Notes: generated by a model not told the origin, from the letters alone. Counted from the first letter of the stretch, positions 1 through 9,713 are shown. The stretch is DNA of 53,692 bases from Thalassospira mesophila (GCF_002115755.1 NZ_JFKA01000017.1:1-53692), one strand, 5' to 3'. A program made the numbers and translations.

Positions 1-291
1 ACACCTTTTTGTAGAAAAAATCACGTTTGCGGCGTTTTTATTGAAAACTATTTTAAAACAGTAGCTTACAGAAAGGTTAAATCGTGCCGGAAAACAGCCC
101 CCAAGCAAAAGAGAGAATGATTGCAGACCTTTGGCAACCACAGGTCAAGGAGTCCTGCCCGGAAATGATTCTGCGAGCGACAAAGATTGACGCCTGGAGG
201 CCTTTGGGCAAAGTTTGGCGGCTTGCTACCGCCATTAAAGCAGGCAAAATGGACAAAATAACCGCCCATCGCCCACAACAGGACACACGCA

Positions 292-1287
292 ATGCCCCAA
301 GTGCCGTTATCGCCCGCCACTCCAACCCCAAAAGCGAACCCGTCACAGCACCGGTGGCATCTTGCCAACCAGTTTTGCGACCTTGATGTCTTCGCCACCG
401 GCGCGGCGATGCACCATGTGCGCTTTCATTTGCCGAACGGCAAAACCGTATCGCCGCTGGCCGAGGCATCGTGGCACGAAACGCCATTAGATAATGTCGC
501 CCCGCATATCCAGAATATTGGCGGCGAATGGCCCTGTGTGCCCTTTGGCACCACCGGCCATGACCGGCATCATCACGGATATGGCAGCGACAGGGCATGG
601 CAACTTATCGATATCGATACCAGCAGCCTGCGCCTGGGCATCGATTACCCGACCGGGCATGTGGTGAAAAGGCTGGAGCGGACCATCCGCCTTGCCCCCG
701 ACCGGCCGGAAATCGAGTGTGGTCTATATATATATGTCAACGAGGACTGCGCCTTGCCGATCGGCCTGCATCCGATTTTCAGATTGCCGCAGGAAGAAGG
801 GGCATTTGACATTGCCCCCGGCGCGCATGGCCAGGTGATGACCGCCCCGCAAGATATTGCCCCGCGCGACAGTCTGCTAGGTGCCCACGAAGTGATTAGC
901 GATAGCGGGCAGGCCCGGCGCAAGGACGGGCAAAGCAGCAATATCTGGCGCCAGACAGCACAGTTGGGCGAGGAAATTATTGCGATTTTTGACAGCCACG
1001 GAAAGATGAGCCTGAATTATGCACAGGAAGGATTTCGTGCCAACCTGTGCTGGGATGCCAGGGATTTTCCCCATTGCCTGATCTGGATCGCCAACCCGGG
1101 TTTACGCGCTATTAGCCCGGCACCGCATTTTCAGGGCATCGGCATTGAGCCGGTAAATTCCTATTTTGACCGCAACGACATGACACCTGCCGGAATGGCC
1201 AAGGCGGGGGTGGCGCTGGTCGCGGGCCAGGCATGGTCCTGTCATTATCGATTGTCGTGCGAGGCTGTTGAGAACACCAACAGCTAA
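292..1287 (+). CDS. aldose 1-epimerase-like protein
   Basis: A 331-residue protein of the galactose mutarotase / aldose-1-epimerase superfamily, which interconverts alpha and beta anomers of sugars in the cytoplasm. The pattern of family active-site residues is visible: a His-rich HHHGYG stretch around H95, GLHPIF with H160, and an IEP motif with E286, in the order and spacing of the mutarotase His/His/Glu set. No signal peptide is seen. The first 20 or so residues look unconserved, so translation may start downstream of the ATG chosen here, which is the first in frame. A hairpin at 1333-1365 ends the transcript, so it is probably not cotranscribed with the oxidoreductase that follows. The substrate cannot be told; many such proteins act on sugars other than galactose. 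Confidence 0.8.
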   Translation: MPQVPLSPATPTPKANPSQHRWHLANQFCDLDVFATGAAMHHVRFHLPNGKTVSPLAEASWHETPLDNVAPHIQNIGGEWPCVPFGTTGHDRHHHGYGSDRAWQLIDIDTSSLRLGIDYPTGHVVKRLERTIRLAPDRPEIECGLYIYVNEDCALPIGLHPIFRLPQEEGAFDIAPGAHGQVMTAPQDIAPRDSLLGAHEVISDSGQARRKDGQSSNIWRQTAQLGEEIIAIFDSHGKMSLNYAQEGFRANLCWDARDFPHCLIWIANPGLRAISPAPHFQGIGIEPVNSYFDRNDMTPAGMAKAGVALVAGQAWSCHYRLSCEAVENTNS

Positions 1288-1332
1288 CCATCGTCATTTC
1301 GGGCCATCTTTACCGCCCGTTGCCAGAATGAA

Positions 1333-1365
1333 AAAGGGTCCTTCCGGAACATGGGAGGGCCCTTT
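1333..1365 (+). terminator. terminator after the aldose-epimerase-like gene
   Basis: An inverted repeat with arms AAAGGGTCCTTCC and GGGAGGGCCCTTT and a 7-nt loop pairs over 13 positions, counting two G-U pairs. It lies 45 bp past the stop codon. The ATG at 1351 falls inside this hairpin, which argues against that ATG as the start of the next gene. Confidence 0.65.
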
Positions 1366-1443
1366 GTCGTTATGGAAATGGATGCGTCCTGCATTCCGGC
1401 CTATTGGCCCCTGCCAACCGGCTGTATTTTACGATGTCGGGTG

Positions 1444-3786
1444 ATGATGATGAAACGTTCCGAGCTGGATCCAGAAGATATTGTTATCAAAGAATATAAC
1501 AGCCCCACCGGTGGATGGGGGTCGTTAAAATCGCTGATTAAAAAAGCCGAGGAAAACGGGCAACTGGCATCTGACATCTGGGCGATGCTGGGCGAGCAAA
1601 ACAAACCCGACGGGTTTATGTGTGTTTCGTGTTCCTGGGCCAAACCGCGCGAGCCCAGCAGTTTCGAGTTTTGTGAAAACGGCGCCAAAGCCACCATTTG
1701 GGAACACGACCCCAAACGTGCGGATCCCGATTTTTTTGCCCGCCATACGGTGACAGAGCTTCGCGATTGGAACGACCACGATCTGGAGAAAACCGGGCGT
1801 CTGAGCGCACCGATGAAATACAACCCGGATTGCGATAAATACGAACCGATTGACTGGAATGTGGCCTTTCGAGAAATTGCGGCCGAATTAAACCGGTTGA
1901 ACCCGGATGACGTGATTTTTTATGCCTCGGGCCGGGCCTCGCTGGAGGCATCGCATATGTATCAGCTGTTTGCTCGCATTTACGGGTCTAACAATCTGCC
2001 TGATTCATCAAATATGTGCCATGAATCCACCTCGGTCGGGCTGCCCAAATCAATCGGGTCGCCTGTGGGTACGGTACAGCTGGAAGATTTTGCCAAATGC
2101 GACATGATCTTTTTTATCGGCCACAATGTTGGCGTTAACGCCCCGCGCATGTTGCATCCGTTGCAGGAAGCCCGCAAACGCGGTGTGCCGCTGGTGGCCT
2201 TTAACCCGCTGCCCGAACGCGGGCTGGTACGGTTTAAAAACCCGCAATCCCCCACCGAAATGCTGTCGCCTGGCCCGGGCACCGAAATGTCGAGCGACTT
2301 TTTGCAACTTAAATCCGGCGGTGACCTGTCGGTTTTAACCGGCATTTGCAAACATTTGCTGGTGTTGGAAGATGATGCCCAAAAGGCCGGCACACCTGCC
2401 GTGTTGGATCATGATTTTATTAACCAGCATACCAGCGGCTTTGATGAATTTTGCGCGTTTTTGCGTGCCGCAAACTGGGATGAAATTGTTAAACGGTCCG
2501 GCATTGAACGAGCCGAAATTGAGCGCATTGCCGCCCTTTATGCCAGCAAGGAGCGGGTCATTGCCAATTATGGCATGGGGTTAACCCAGCACCGCGAAGG
2601 TGTGGAAAATGTGCAGATGCTGTGCAACATGCTGTTAATGCGCGGCAATATTGGCAAGGAAGGGGCCGGAATTTCGCCGGTGCGTGGGCATAGTAATGTG
2701 CAGGGCCAGCGCACCGTGGGCATTTCGGAAAAACCCGAGCTGGTCCCGCTTGACAAACTGGCTGAATTTTACCGCTTTGAGCCGCCACGCCACAAGGGCA
2801 AGGATACCGTTGAAGCCTGCGAAGGGATGTTAAACGGCACCGTTAAAGGCTTTATCGGTCTGGGTGGCAATTTTTCGCGCGCCGTTCCCGAGACAGCCCT
2901 GGTGGAAAAAGCATGGCGGCGGATGGATTTGCACGTACAAATCGCCACCAAACTGAACCGCAACCATTTGCTGACCACACGGGCGACCTATCTACTGCCC
3001 TGCCTGGGGCGGAGCGAACGCGACACCCAGGTGAGTGGCGATCAATGGGTATCGATGGAGGATTCAACAGCCAACATTCACGGATCCTTTGGCAGTCGCG
3101 ACCCAGCCAGCGACAAATTACTGTCAGAACCCGCCATTGTTGCCCGGTTGGCAATGGCCACCTGCAATGACAAGGCCGATGTGCCGTGGCAGGCATGGGT
3201 CGATGATTACGCCAAAGTCCGTGATGCGATCGAGCGCACCTATCCCGACGACTTCAAGGATTTCAACCAGCGCTTCACCCATCCTGGCGGGTTCCATCGC
3301 AATATTGTCGCCTGCAAACGCGAATGGAAAACCGATAATGGCAAGGCCAATTTCATTACGCCGCGTAACCTTGATACCGACCCGGATGTTCATGCCAACG
3401 GGTTAGATGTTCTGACCTTGCTGACCATTCGCTCCAACGACCAGTTTAACACCACCATTTATGGCTATGATGACCGGTTGCGGGGCATTCACGGCACCCG
3501 GATGGTGGTTTTGCTTAACGCACAAGACATTGCCCGGCTGGGCCTTGAAGACGGCGAAATGGTTGATCTGGTTACGGCCACGACCGATGGCATTGATCGC
3601 CGTGTCGAAGGTTTACGGGTGGTGCCCTATTCGATCCCAGCGGGGAATTGTGCGGGGTATTACCCCGAGCTGAACCCGTTAATGCCGTTATTTCACCACT
3701 CGCGCACAGCACATGTTCCGGCAGCAAAGTCCATTCCGGTTCGTATTGAAAAAACCCTGCGCCCGACCACCCCTGTCGCACAGTAA
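1444..3786 (+). CDS. FdhF/YdeP-family molybdopterin oxidoreductase
   Basis: About 780 residues, the usual length of the FdhF/YdeP branch of the DMSO-reductase superfamily (bis-MGD molybdenum enzymes related to formate dehydrogenase alpha subunits). The N-terminus has the family's CVSCSW...FEFC cysteine cluster. The segment NMCHESTS puts a cysteine (about C192) where formate dehydrogenase H has selenocysteine, so Mo ligation by Cys is likely. A C-terminal molydopterin-dinucleotide-binding domain carries 'TIRSNDQFNTT'. No Tat signal, so cytoplasmic. I place the start at the ATG-ATG-ATG run (1444) because the in-frame ATG at 1351 lies in the preceding terminator. E. coli YdeP is linked to acid resistance, but the reaction of this family is not settled. 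A YghA-like dehydrogenase follows after 12 bp, so they are probably cotranscribed. Confidence 0.85.
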   Translation: MMMKRSELDPEDIVIKEYNSPTGGWGSLKSLIKKAEENGQLASDIWAMLGEQNKPDGFMCVSCSWAKPREPSSFEFCENGAKATIWEHDPKRADPDFFARHTVTELRDWNDHDLEKTGRLSAPMKYNPDCDKYEPIDWNVAFREIAAELNRLNPDDVIFYASGRASLEASHMYQLFARIYGSNNLPDSSNMCHESTSVGLPKSIGSPVGTVQLEDFAKCDMIFFIGHNVGVNAPRMLHPLQEARKRGVPLVAFNPLPERGLVRFKNPQSPTEMLSPGPGTEMSSDFLQLKSGGDLSVLTGICKHLLVLEDDAQKAGTPAVLDHDFINQHTSGFDEFCAFLRAANWDEIVKRSGIERAEIERIAALYASKERVIANYGMGLTQHREGVENVQMLCNMLLMRGNIGKEGAGISPVRGHSNVQGQRTVGISEKPELVPLDKLAEFYRFEPPRHKGKDTVEACEGMLNGTVKGFIGLGGNFSRAVPETALVEKAWRRMDLHVQIATKLNRNHLLTTRATYLLPCLGRSERDTQVSGDQWVSMEDSTANIHGSFGSRDPASDKLLSEPAIVARLAMATCNDKADVPWQAWVDDYAKVRDAIERTYPDDFKDFNQRFTHPGGFHRNIVACKREWKTDNGKANFITPRNLDTDPDVHANGLDVLTLLTIRSNDQFNTTIYGYDDRLRGIHGTRMVVLLNAQDIARLGLEDGEMVDLVTATTDGIDRRVEGLRVVPYSIPAGNCAGYYPELNPLMPLFHHSRTAHVPAAKSIPVRIEKTLRPTTPVAQ

Positions 3787-3798
3787 AAGGAGCACATC

Positions 3799-4779
3799 AT
3801 GCGCCCCGATGACAAACGCGAAGCAACCATTTCAGCCACGGTTGAAAGACAACGTCAAATTCAGGACGAGGTCGCAAAGGCCGACGCCGCCGCCCCACAG
3901 CGAAGCGATAACGCCATGCAGGCTGGCGCACGCCAATACCCGGTGCCACCTTTTGAAAAAACCCATCAGGACAAGCCCGGCACTGAAGCCCGCCTGTCGC
4001 CAGAACCCCTGTATGACGCGCCTTTTTACAAGGGATCGGGCAAGCTGGAAGGCAAGGTTGCCCTGATAACCGGTGGCGATTCCGGTATTGGTCGCTCGGT
4101 TGCGATATTATATGCCCGCGAAGGTGCAGATATTGCCATTGCCTATTTAAATGAAGATGAAGACGCCCAAACAACCCGCGACGCGGTGATAAAGGAAGGG
4201 CAAAAATGCATTCTTTTGCGCGGCGATGTGCGCGAAACGGCATTTTGCAACGACGCGGTTGAAACAACCGTCGCCGAACTGGGCGGACTGGATGTGTTGG
4301 TTAACAATGCCGCCTTTCAGGTCCATAGCCAAAACATCGAAGACCTGAGCGACGCGCATTTTGACGAAACCATCAAAACCAATTTGCATGGCTATTTTCA
4401 AATGGCGCGCGCCGCCATTCCGCACATGAAAAGCGGATCGGCGATTGTTAATACCGGCTCAACCACCGGGATTTCGGGCAACTGGCAATTACTGGATTAT
4501 TCCATGAGCAAAGGCGGCATTCATGCCTTTACCCGTGCTTTGGGCTCCAACCTGATTGACCGCAACATTCGCGTTAATGCTGTGGCGCCGGGCCCGGTAT
4601 GGTCGCCACTTAACCCGTCAGACCGGGTGGCGGACGAAGTTGCACAATTTGGTAGCGAAACGCCGATGAAACGCCCGGCCCAGCCCGAAGAACTGGCACC
4701 GGCCTATGTATTTTTGGCATCCCCGCAATGTTCAAGCTTTATCACCGGCGAAATTCTGCCGGTGATCGGGGGATATTAG
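3799..4779 (+). CDS. SDR-family oxidoreductase, YghA / general stress protein 39 type
   Basis: A 326-residue short-chain dehydrogenase with an N-terminal extension of about 85 polar residues before the Rossmann fold, typical of the YghA group. The NAD(P) glycine motif GGDSGIGR begins at G92, NNAA follows, and the catalytic Y234-x3-K238 lies in YSMSKGG. A GGAG ribosome site lies 9 bp before the ATG, and the gene starts 12 bp after the YdeP-like oxidoreductase, so the two are probably one operon. Family members reduce a range of aldehydes and ketones or are stress-induced; no substrate can be named. A hairpin at 4796-4825 closes the unit. Confidence 0.88.
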   Translation: MRPDDKREATISATVERQRQIQDEVAKADAAAPQRSDNAMQAGARQYPVPPFEKTHQDKPGTEARLSPEPLYDAPFYKGSGKLEGKVALITGGDSGIGRSVAILYAREGADIAIAYLNEDEDAQTTRDAVIKEGQKCILLRGDVRETAFCNDAVETTVAELGGLDVLVNNAAFQVHSQNIEDLSDAHFDETIKTNLHGYFQMARAAIPHMKSGSAIVNTGSTTGISGNWQLLDYSMSKGGIHAFTRALGSNLIDRNIRVNAVAPGPVWSPLNPSDRVADEVAQFGSETPMKRPAQPEELAPAYVFLASPQCSSFITGEILPVIGGY

Positions 4780-4795
4780 GCCATCTGACCTGACA

Positions 4796-4825
4796 GAAAG
4801 GCTGGCATTTCGCCGTCAGCCTTTC
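4796..4825 (+). terminator. terminator-like hairpin after the SDR gene
   Basis: A perfect 9-bp stem, GAAAGGCTG paired with CAGCCTTTC, with a 12-nt loop, begins 16 bp past the stop codon. No strong U-run follows, so termination may be partial. Confidence 0.5.
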
Positions 4826-4880
4826 GCACCCGCGTTCTTTCGCAATCAGCCCGCCTGACAAAAACAGCAAGGAGCCCGTT

Positions 4881-5615
4881 ATGATTCCCGATTGGCTACA
4901 TGCCATTGCCATCATTTCCCTTTTGATGGGGCTGGTCAGTGCCATCGTTATTATTGTCGCCGAAATGCGCGATCCGCAACATATGTGGATCATGAATGTG
5001 GTTTGGCCGTTATTTGCGCTATTTGCCTCGGTTGCGGCCCTGTGGCTGTATTTTCGCTATGGGGTACTGGCATCGCATGGATCAATGATGCCTGCGATGA
5101 AAAACAACAAAACCCCGCCCAACAAACGCTTTACCCCGTTTGGCATTATGGTGGCAAAGGGCACGGCACATTGTGGCAGTGGTTGTGCGCTGGGCGATAT
5201 CATTGCCGAATGGCTGGTGTTTTTTGTGCCTGCCATCGCTGTGTGGCTGGGCTATCCGTCGTTCTTTTCAGAAAAAATGTATGCGACCTGGATACTCGAT
5301 TTTATTCTGGCGTTTGGGTTTGGCGTGGTGTTTCAGTATTTCACCATCAAACCGATGCGCGATCTTAGCTTTGGACAGGGTATTTATCAGGCGATCAAGG
5401 CCGATACCCTGTCGCTGATTGCGTGGCAGGTCGGCATGTATGGCTTTATGGCGATTGCGCATTTCCTGATTTTCAAGGACTTGCTCGGCGCCGAGCTTAA
5501 GGTTCCCACGGTCGAGTTCTGGTTCATGATGCAAATCGCCATGTGGTGCGGTTTTGCCACCTCGTATCCGGTCAATGTCTGGTTGATCAAAAGCGGGGTG
5601 AAGGAAAAAATGTAA
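4881..5615 (+). CDS. DUF4396 domain membrane protein
   Basis: A 244-residue inner-membrane protein with about seven hydrophobic segments. It matches my memory of the DUF4396 family: an N-terminal helix pair, then an AKGTAHCGSGCALGDIIAEW segment with two cysteines and a histidine (H-C-x3-C), then a region of further helices with a TIKPMRDLSFGQG loop. The Cys/His motif at a membrane entry point suggests metal binding, but no function is established. An AAGGAG site 6 bp before the ATG supports the start. The gene stands alone between two hairpins (4796-4825 and 5626-5697), so it is probably its own transcript. Confidence 0.75.
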   Translation: MIPDWLHAIAIISLLMGLVSAIVIIVAEMRDPQHMWIMNVVWPLFALFASVAALWLYFRYGVLASHGSMMPAMKNNKTPPNKRFTPFGIMVAKGTAHCGSGCALGDIIAEWLVFFVPAIAVWLGYPSFFSEKMYATWILDFILAFGFGVVFQYFTIKPMRDLSFGQGIYQAIKADTLSLIAWQVGMYGFMAIAHFLIFKDLLGAELKVPTVEFWFMMQIAMWCGFATSYPVNVWLIKSGVKEKM

Positions 5616-5625
5616 TAAACCTGCG

Positions 5626-5697
5626 GCAAAACCGGCATGGCGCACGCCGCATCGCCAAAAGGCGAAACGGCCCTGTCCGTTTACCGGTTTTGCTTTT
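5626..5697 (+). terminator. compound terminator after the DUF4396 gene
   Basis: GCAAAACCGG (5626-5635) pairs perfectly with CCGGTTTTGC (5684-5693), which is followed by TTTT. Inside the loop lies a second hairpin, CGCC-AAAA-GGCG, at 5653-5664. The structure sits just past the stop codon at 5615. Confidence 0.65.
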
Positions 5698-5750
5698 CCC
5701 CGCCGAGTGATCTAATCTGAAAAAAAACAAGATAAAATCGGCGGAGGAAC

Positions 5751-7307
5751 ATGATGAGATCGACCGCACAACGTGCGCCGGGGAAACCTGCGCATGTCTA
5801 TACGCCCCTGCCCCCGGCAAACCGCGACGAGGGTGCGCCGAAAACCGGCCGTGGCGATATGTCGCCAATGGATGAAACAGCCACCGCCGCGCCGGGCACC
5901 GATACAGCATCAATGCGCGACGAGGACAGGAACGAAAGCGGACCGGGGCCGGAATTTGGCCCGTGGCTGGCGCAAGCATCGATCCTGATTGTCGATGATG
6001 AACCGGGCATGCGCAATTTTCTGTCCCGCACCCTTGGCCCGCGTTGCAAACGGCTGGAAGAAGCCGCCGATAGCACAGAAGCATCACGCAAGCTTGATGA
6101 ACATCATTTTGATGTCGTGATCCTTGATAACATCATGCCGGGCAAAAGCGGGGTGGAATGGCTGACCGAACAGCGCGAAATCGGCTTTTTTGCCGATGCG
6201 ATATTAATGACCGCCTATGCCGACCTTGATACCGCCATCAAAGCACTGCGTGCTGGCGCGGTTGATTTTGTATTAAAGCCCTTTCGATCCAACCAGATAT
6301 TAAACGCCGTTGCCCGCTGCCTTGACCGGATGCGCCTGCGCCGGGAAAACTATGTGTTGCGCCATGAATTAAGATCAACATCCGACCACGTATTGCTGCG
6401 TGACAAGCTGATTGGTTATTCGCCGGAAATTCAGGACCTTCGCGAGACCATTGCCCGCGTTGCTCCGCTGCCGACATCGATTTTAATTTCCGGGGAAAGC
6501 GGGACCGGCAAGGAAGTAACGGCAAGGTCCATCCATGCGCTGTCTGACCGGGCAGACAAACCCTTTGTCCCGGTTAATTGTGCCGCCATTCCGACCGATA
6601 TGATCGAAGCCGAACTGTTTGGCCATTTAAAGGGGGCCTTTACCGGGGCCAACCATGCCCGCGACGGCCTGTTTTTACATGCGCAGGGCGGGACATTATT
6701 TTTAGACGAAATTGGCGAATTGCCGCTGGCAACCCAAAGCAAACTTTTGCGCGCCATAGAAGACCGGCGCATTCGCCCGGTGGGCTCAGAACGCGAAGCC
6801 CCGGTGGATTTACGCTTTATTTTCGCCACCAATGCCGATCTGGAAGCCGAGGTTGAGGCCGGAAATTTCCGTGCTGATTTATTCTACCGGATTAACGTGA
6901 TGCAAATGCACATGCCGCCCTTGCGTGATCGCGGCGATGATGTGCTGGAACTGGCCGGTTTGTTTATGAACAAACTAAGCAAACAACTGGGCATGCCGCC
7001 GGTGGTAATGGATGGGGCGGTGCGGGCCGGGCTAACCCGTTATAACTGGCCGGGAAATGTGCGCGAATTGCGTAACCTGATTGAGCGGTCACTGATTTTA
7101 GGGCGCTTTCCGCCCGAATTCCGCGATGATGCGGCACACAGCCCCGACAGCACCGAAACCGAAACGCTGGACGAACTGGAACGCCGCCACATCATGACCA
7201 TGTTGCATAAAACCGGCGGCAACCGCAACGAAGCCGCACGCAGGCTGGGTGTCTCGCGCAAGACCATCGACCGCAAATGTGCCAGTTGGAACGGCCCGCA
7301 GGAATGA
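5751..7307 (+). CDS. sigma-54-dependent response regulator (NtrC family)
   Basis: A 518-residue transcription activator. A receiver domain spans about residues 77-195 with phosphoacceptor D126 in LDNIMP. The AAA+ ATPase (about 220-455) has Walker A GESGTGKE (G248-E255) and the sigma-54 contact loop GAFTGA (295-300). A Fis-type helix-turn-helix ends the protein (GGNRNEAARRLGVSRKTIDRK). About 75 residues rich in Pro, Gly and charged residues precede the receiver, which is unusual for NtrC proteins; a GGAGGA site before ATGATG supports this long form. It overlaps the kinase gene downstream by 4 bp, so the two are a cognate pair. A strong sigma-54 promoter with two upstream palindromes lies 2.6 kb downstream, before the OFA transporter gene, and is the likely target. 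Confidence 0.93.
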   Translation: MMRSTAQRAPGKPAHVYTPLPPANRDEGAPKTGRGDMSPMDETATAAPGTDTASMRDEDRNESGPGPEFGPWLAQASILIVDDEPGMRNFLSRTLGPRCKRLEEAADSTEASRKLDEHHFDVVILDNIMPGKSGVEWLTEQREIGFFADAILMTAYADLDTAIKALRAGAVDFVLKPFRSNQILNAVARCLDRMRLRRENYVLRHELRSTSDHVLLRDKLIGYSPEIQDLRETIARVAPLPTSILISGESGTGKEVTARSIHALSDRADKPFVPVNCAAIPTDMIEAELFGHLKGAFTGANHARDGLFLHAQGGTLFLDEIGELPLATQSKLLRAIEDRRIRPVGSEREAPVDLRFIFATNADLEAEVEAGNFRADLFYRINVMQMHMPPLRDRGDDVLELAGLFMNKLSKQLGMPPVVMDGAVRAGLTRYNWPGNVRELRNLIERSLILGRFPPEFRDDAAHSPDSTETETLDELERRHIMTMLHKTGGNRNEAARRLGVSRKTIDRKCASWNGPQE

Positions 7308-9364
7308 GCGAGCCTGCATCATCGCCCCCCCTGAAATACGGAACTGTCAAACCGGCAGGAAGGTCGATCCGGTTTCGGTTGCTGGCAATTGCCCTGTTGC
7401 CAACGCTGGTAATATTGCCCTTGATGCTGGGCTTTATGATGGTGCGCTGGAACGGCAAGTTTGATGCGCTGCTAACCTCAAAGGTGCATGGCGATTTAAC
7501 CATCGCGCATCAGTATTTCAGCCATATTCTGGAAAATACCGGCAAGCAGATCGAGGCCCTGGGGCAATCGGTTTCGTTTCGCGATGCACTGCGCGATAAC
7601 GATCTTGATCAAAATCTGGATCATGACCAAACCCTTGCCGCCCTGCTTGACCAGCAACGCCAGAAAATGGGGCTGGATTTTTTATACCTGATCAACAGCC
7701 GCTCGCAGCTTGCCAGTGCATCGCCCGCCACCGCCCAACCCGTTATTAACCAGAACTGGCCAGTGATTGAAACCGCCCTTGCGGGCGGATCCTCCACCGC
7801 TGTTGATATTTTTAAAAACAGCGACCTTGCCGCAATTTCACCGGCAATGGCACAACGTGCCCGGCTTGATCTGATCGACACGCCAAATGCCACCCCGACC
7901 GACCAAAACATTGAAAGCCGGGGCATGGTGGTGCATTCGGCCAGTTATGTGACCTTACCCGATGGCACAAAGGGCGCGCTGGTGGGCGGCATTTTGCTCA
8001 ACCAGAACCTTGTTTTCATCGATACCATCAATGATCTGGTATATCGCGCCAGCAGCCTGCCCGAAGGCAGCCAGGGCACCGCCACCCTGTTTTTGGATGA
8101 TGTCCGGATATCGACCAATGTGCGCCTGTTTGAAAATCGCCGGGCGCTGGGAACACGGGTGTCGGGTGCTGTGCGATCTGCGGTTTTGGGCGATGGCAAG
8201 GTGTGGCTGGACCGGGCGTTTGTGGTTAATGACTGGTACATTTCGGCCTATGAGCCGATCACGGACAGTTTTGGCAAACGGGTGGGCATGCTCTATGTCG
8301 GCTTTTTGGAACAGCCCTTTGCCCGGACCAAATATGAAAGTCTGATTTTAATATTCGGGGCGTTTCTGGTGGTCGCCACCATTACCATCCCGGTGTTTTT
8401 GCGCTGGGCGCGGGGTATTTTCAAGCCATTGGAACGCATGACCCGCACCATTGCCCGGGTTGAAAATGGCGATCTGGGTGCGCGCACCAACCTGCCCGTC
8501 GCGCGCGACGAAATTTCCCATGTCGCCATGCATCTGGATGATTTGCTAGACCAGGTGCAACAACGCGATCGGCAATTGCGCCACTGGAATGATGAACTTA
8601 ATACCCGTGTTGATGAACGTACCGCCGAACTGCAAAAAGCCAACCAGCAACTTGAAGCGGCGACCAAACAACTGATCATGTCGGAAAAACTGGCCGCGAT
8701 TGGCGAAATTACCGCCGGGGTTGCCCATGAAATTAACAACCCGGTCGCGGTGTTGCAGGGCAATTTTGATGTGATGTGCAGCCTTTTGGGCGACAACGCC
8801 AATATCGCCCGAACCGAAATTCGCCTGATCGACGAACAGGTCAGCCGCATTAATCAGATCATGACCAAACTGCTGCAATTTGCCAAACCCGAGGAATATG
8901 CCGGTTTTGTTGAACGCCACGATGCCGGTGAAGTGATCAACGATTGCTTGCCACTGGTGCAGCATTTGTTAAACCGCGCCGCCATCAATGTCACCCTGAC
9001 CCATACCTCGACCCGGTTCATCGTAATGAACCGGACCGAACTGCAACAGGTACTGGTCAACCTGATTGTAAATGCCCTGCATGCCATGCCCGATGGCGGC
9101 ACCCTGACCCTGATGGATCAGGACATGGCCCGCGACGGCGAACCCGGCATTTTAATTACCATCGCCGATACCGGCATTGGCATGGCACCGGATGTGATGG
9201 CCCGCATATTCGACCCGTTTTTCACCACCAAACGCCGCGAAGGCACGGGCCTTGGCCTGTCGATCAGCAAAACCCTGATTGACCGGCAAGGCGGCAGCTT
9301 TGACGTTACCAGCACGCCGGGCGAGGGCACCACATTCCTGATCTGGCTGCCCGAAGCCAGCTAG
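7304..9364 (+). CDS. Cache-sensor histidine kinase, partner of the sigma-54 activator
   Basis: A 687-residue membrane kinase. One helix near residues 23-43, a periplasmic region of about 300 residues that looks like a Cache sensor, a second helix near 345-365, then HAMP, a short coiled coil, and the kinase core. The H box is GVAHEINNPV with H475, the N box LVNLIVNALHAM, and the G boxes ADTGIGMAP and GTGLGLS. The start is taken as the ATG of the ATGA overlap with the activator's stop codon; an in-frame ATG nine codons upstream is less likely. Periplasmic Cache sensors usually bind small organic acids or amino acids. Given the neighbouring formate genes, formate or oxalate is a reasonable guess for the ligand, but it is only an inference. 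Confidence 0.92.
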   Translation: MSEPASSPPLKYGTVKPAGRSIRFRLLAIALLPTLVILPLMLGFMMVRWNGKFDALLTSKVHGDLTIAHQYFSHILENTGKQIEALGQSVSFRDALRDNDLDQNLDHDQTLAALLDQQRQKMGLDFLYLINSRSQLASASPATAQPVINQNWPVIETALAGGSSTAVDIFKNSDLAAISPAMAQRARLDLIDTPNATPTDQNIESRGMVVHSASYVTLPDGTKGALVGGILLNQNLVFIDTINDLVYRASSLPEGSQGTATLFLDDVRISTNVRLFENRRALGTRVSGAVRSAVLGDGKVWLDRAFVVNDWYISAYEPITDSFGKRVGMLYVGFLEQPFARTKYESLILIFGAFLVVATITIPVFLRWARGIFKPLERMTRTIARVENGDLGARTNLPVARDEISHVAMHLDDLLDQVQQRDRQLRHWNDELNTRVDERTAELQKANQQLEAATKQLIMSEKLAAIGEITAGVAHEINNPVAVLQGNFDVMCSLLGDNANIARTEIRLIDEQVSRINQIMTKLLQFAKPEEYAGFVERHDAGEVINDCLPLVQHLLNRAAINVTLTHTSTRFIVMNRTELQQVLVNLIVNALHAMPDGGTLTLMDQDMARDGEPGILITIADTGIGMAPDVMARIFDPFFTTKRREGTGLGLSISKTLIDRQGGSFDVTSTPGEGTTFLIWLPEAS

Positions 9365-9380
9365 GATGAGGGCAATTGCC

Positions 9381-9713
9381 CTAACCCTGATCACATAAAA
9401 ACGGCAAAAAAGACCCGGTCGCCCCTTCATTGATCATTAAAAGCGACATGCGGTTGGCATAATCAAGCTCGCCTTGCGAGGTGGGGCAAACATGAATGCG
9501 CGCAACACAGCCCGACTGGATAAACTGATCCTGACGGGCCAAAAATGCCTGTCCCAGACCAGTTGCACCCTGTTCGGTGCCAAATTTGGTAAACAGCTCG
9601 CACTTCTTTTCACTCCAGGTCGTTGCTGAACCTTGCCCCGCCTGAGCATTTTTCCCAAAGGACACCACAAGCATCGCAACCGCCAGAACCTGCACTATAT
9701 TTGAAATACGCAT
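9381..9713 (-). CDS. small secreted protein of unknown function
   Basis: About 110 residues beginning with a clear signal peptide (MRISNIVQVLAVAMLVVSF, then a cleavage site near NAQA-GQG). The mature part has four cysteines (KKCELF, SGCVAR, HVCPTS, FLCDQG), suggesting two disulfides in the periplasm. I chose the ATG at 9713 because it starts the signal peptide and has CAGGA just before it; the frame stays open further upstream but codes for an implausible N-terminus. It is convergent with the histidine kinase gene. I do not recognise the family. Confidence 0.6.
   Translation of the reverse strand: MRISNIVQVLAVAMLVVSFGKNAQAGQGSATTWSEKKCELFTKFGTEQGATGLGQAFLARQDQFIQSGCVARIHVCPTSQGELDYANRMSLLMINEGATGSFLPFLCDQG

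Noticed and set aside
84..386. 100-codon plus-strand open frame starting GTG after AAAGG
   Set aside because: It overlaps the aldose-epimerase gene in another frame and has no recognisable composition or domain. Bases 1-291 otherwise show no gene.
1351..1443. Upstream in-frame ATG for the YdeP-like protein
   Set aside because: It lies inside a terminator hairpin and the extra residues are not family-like.
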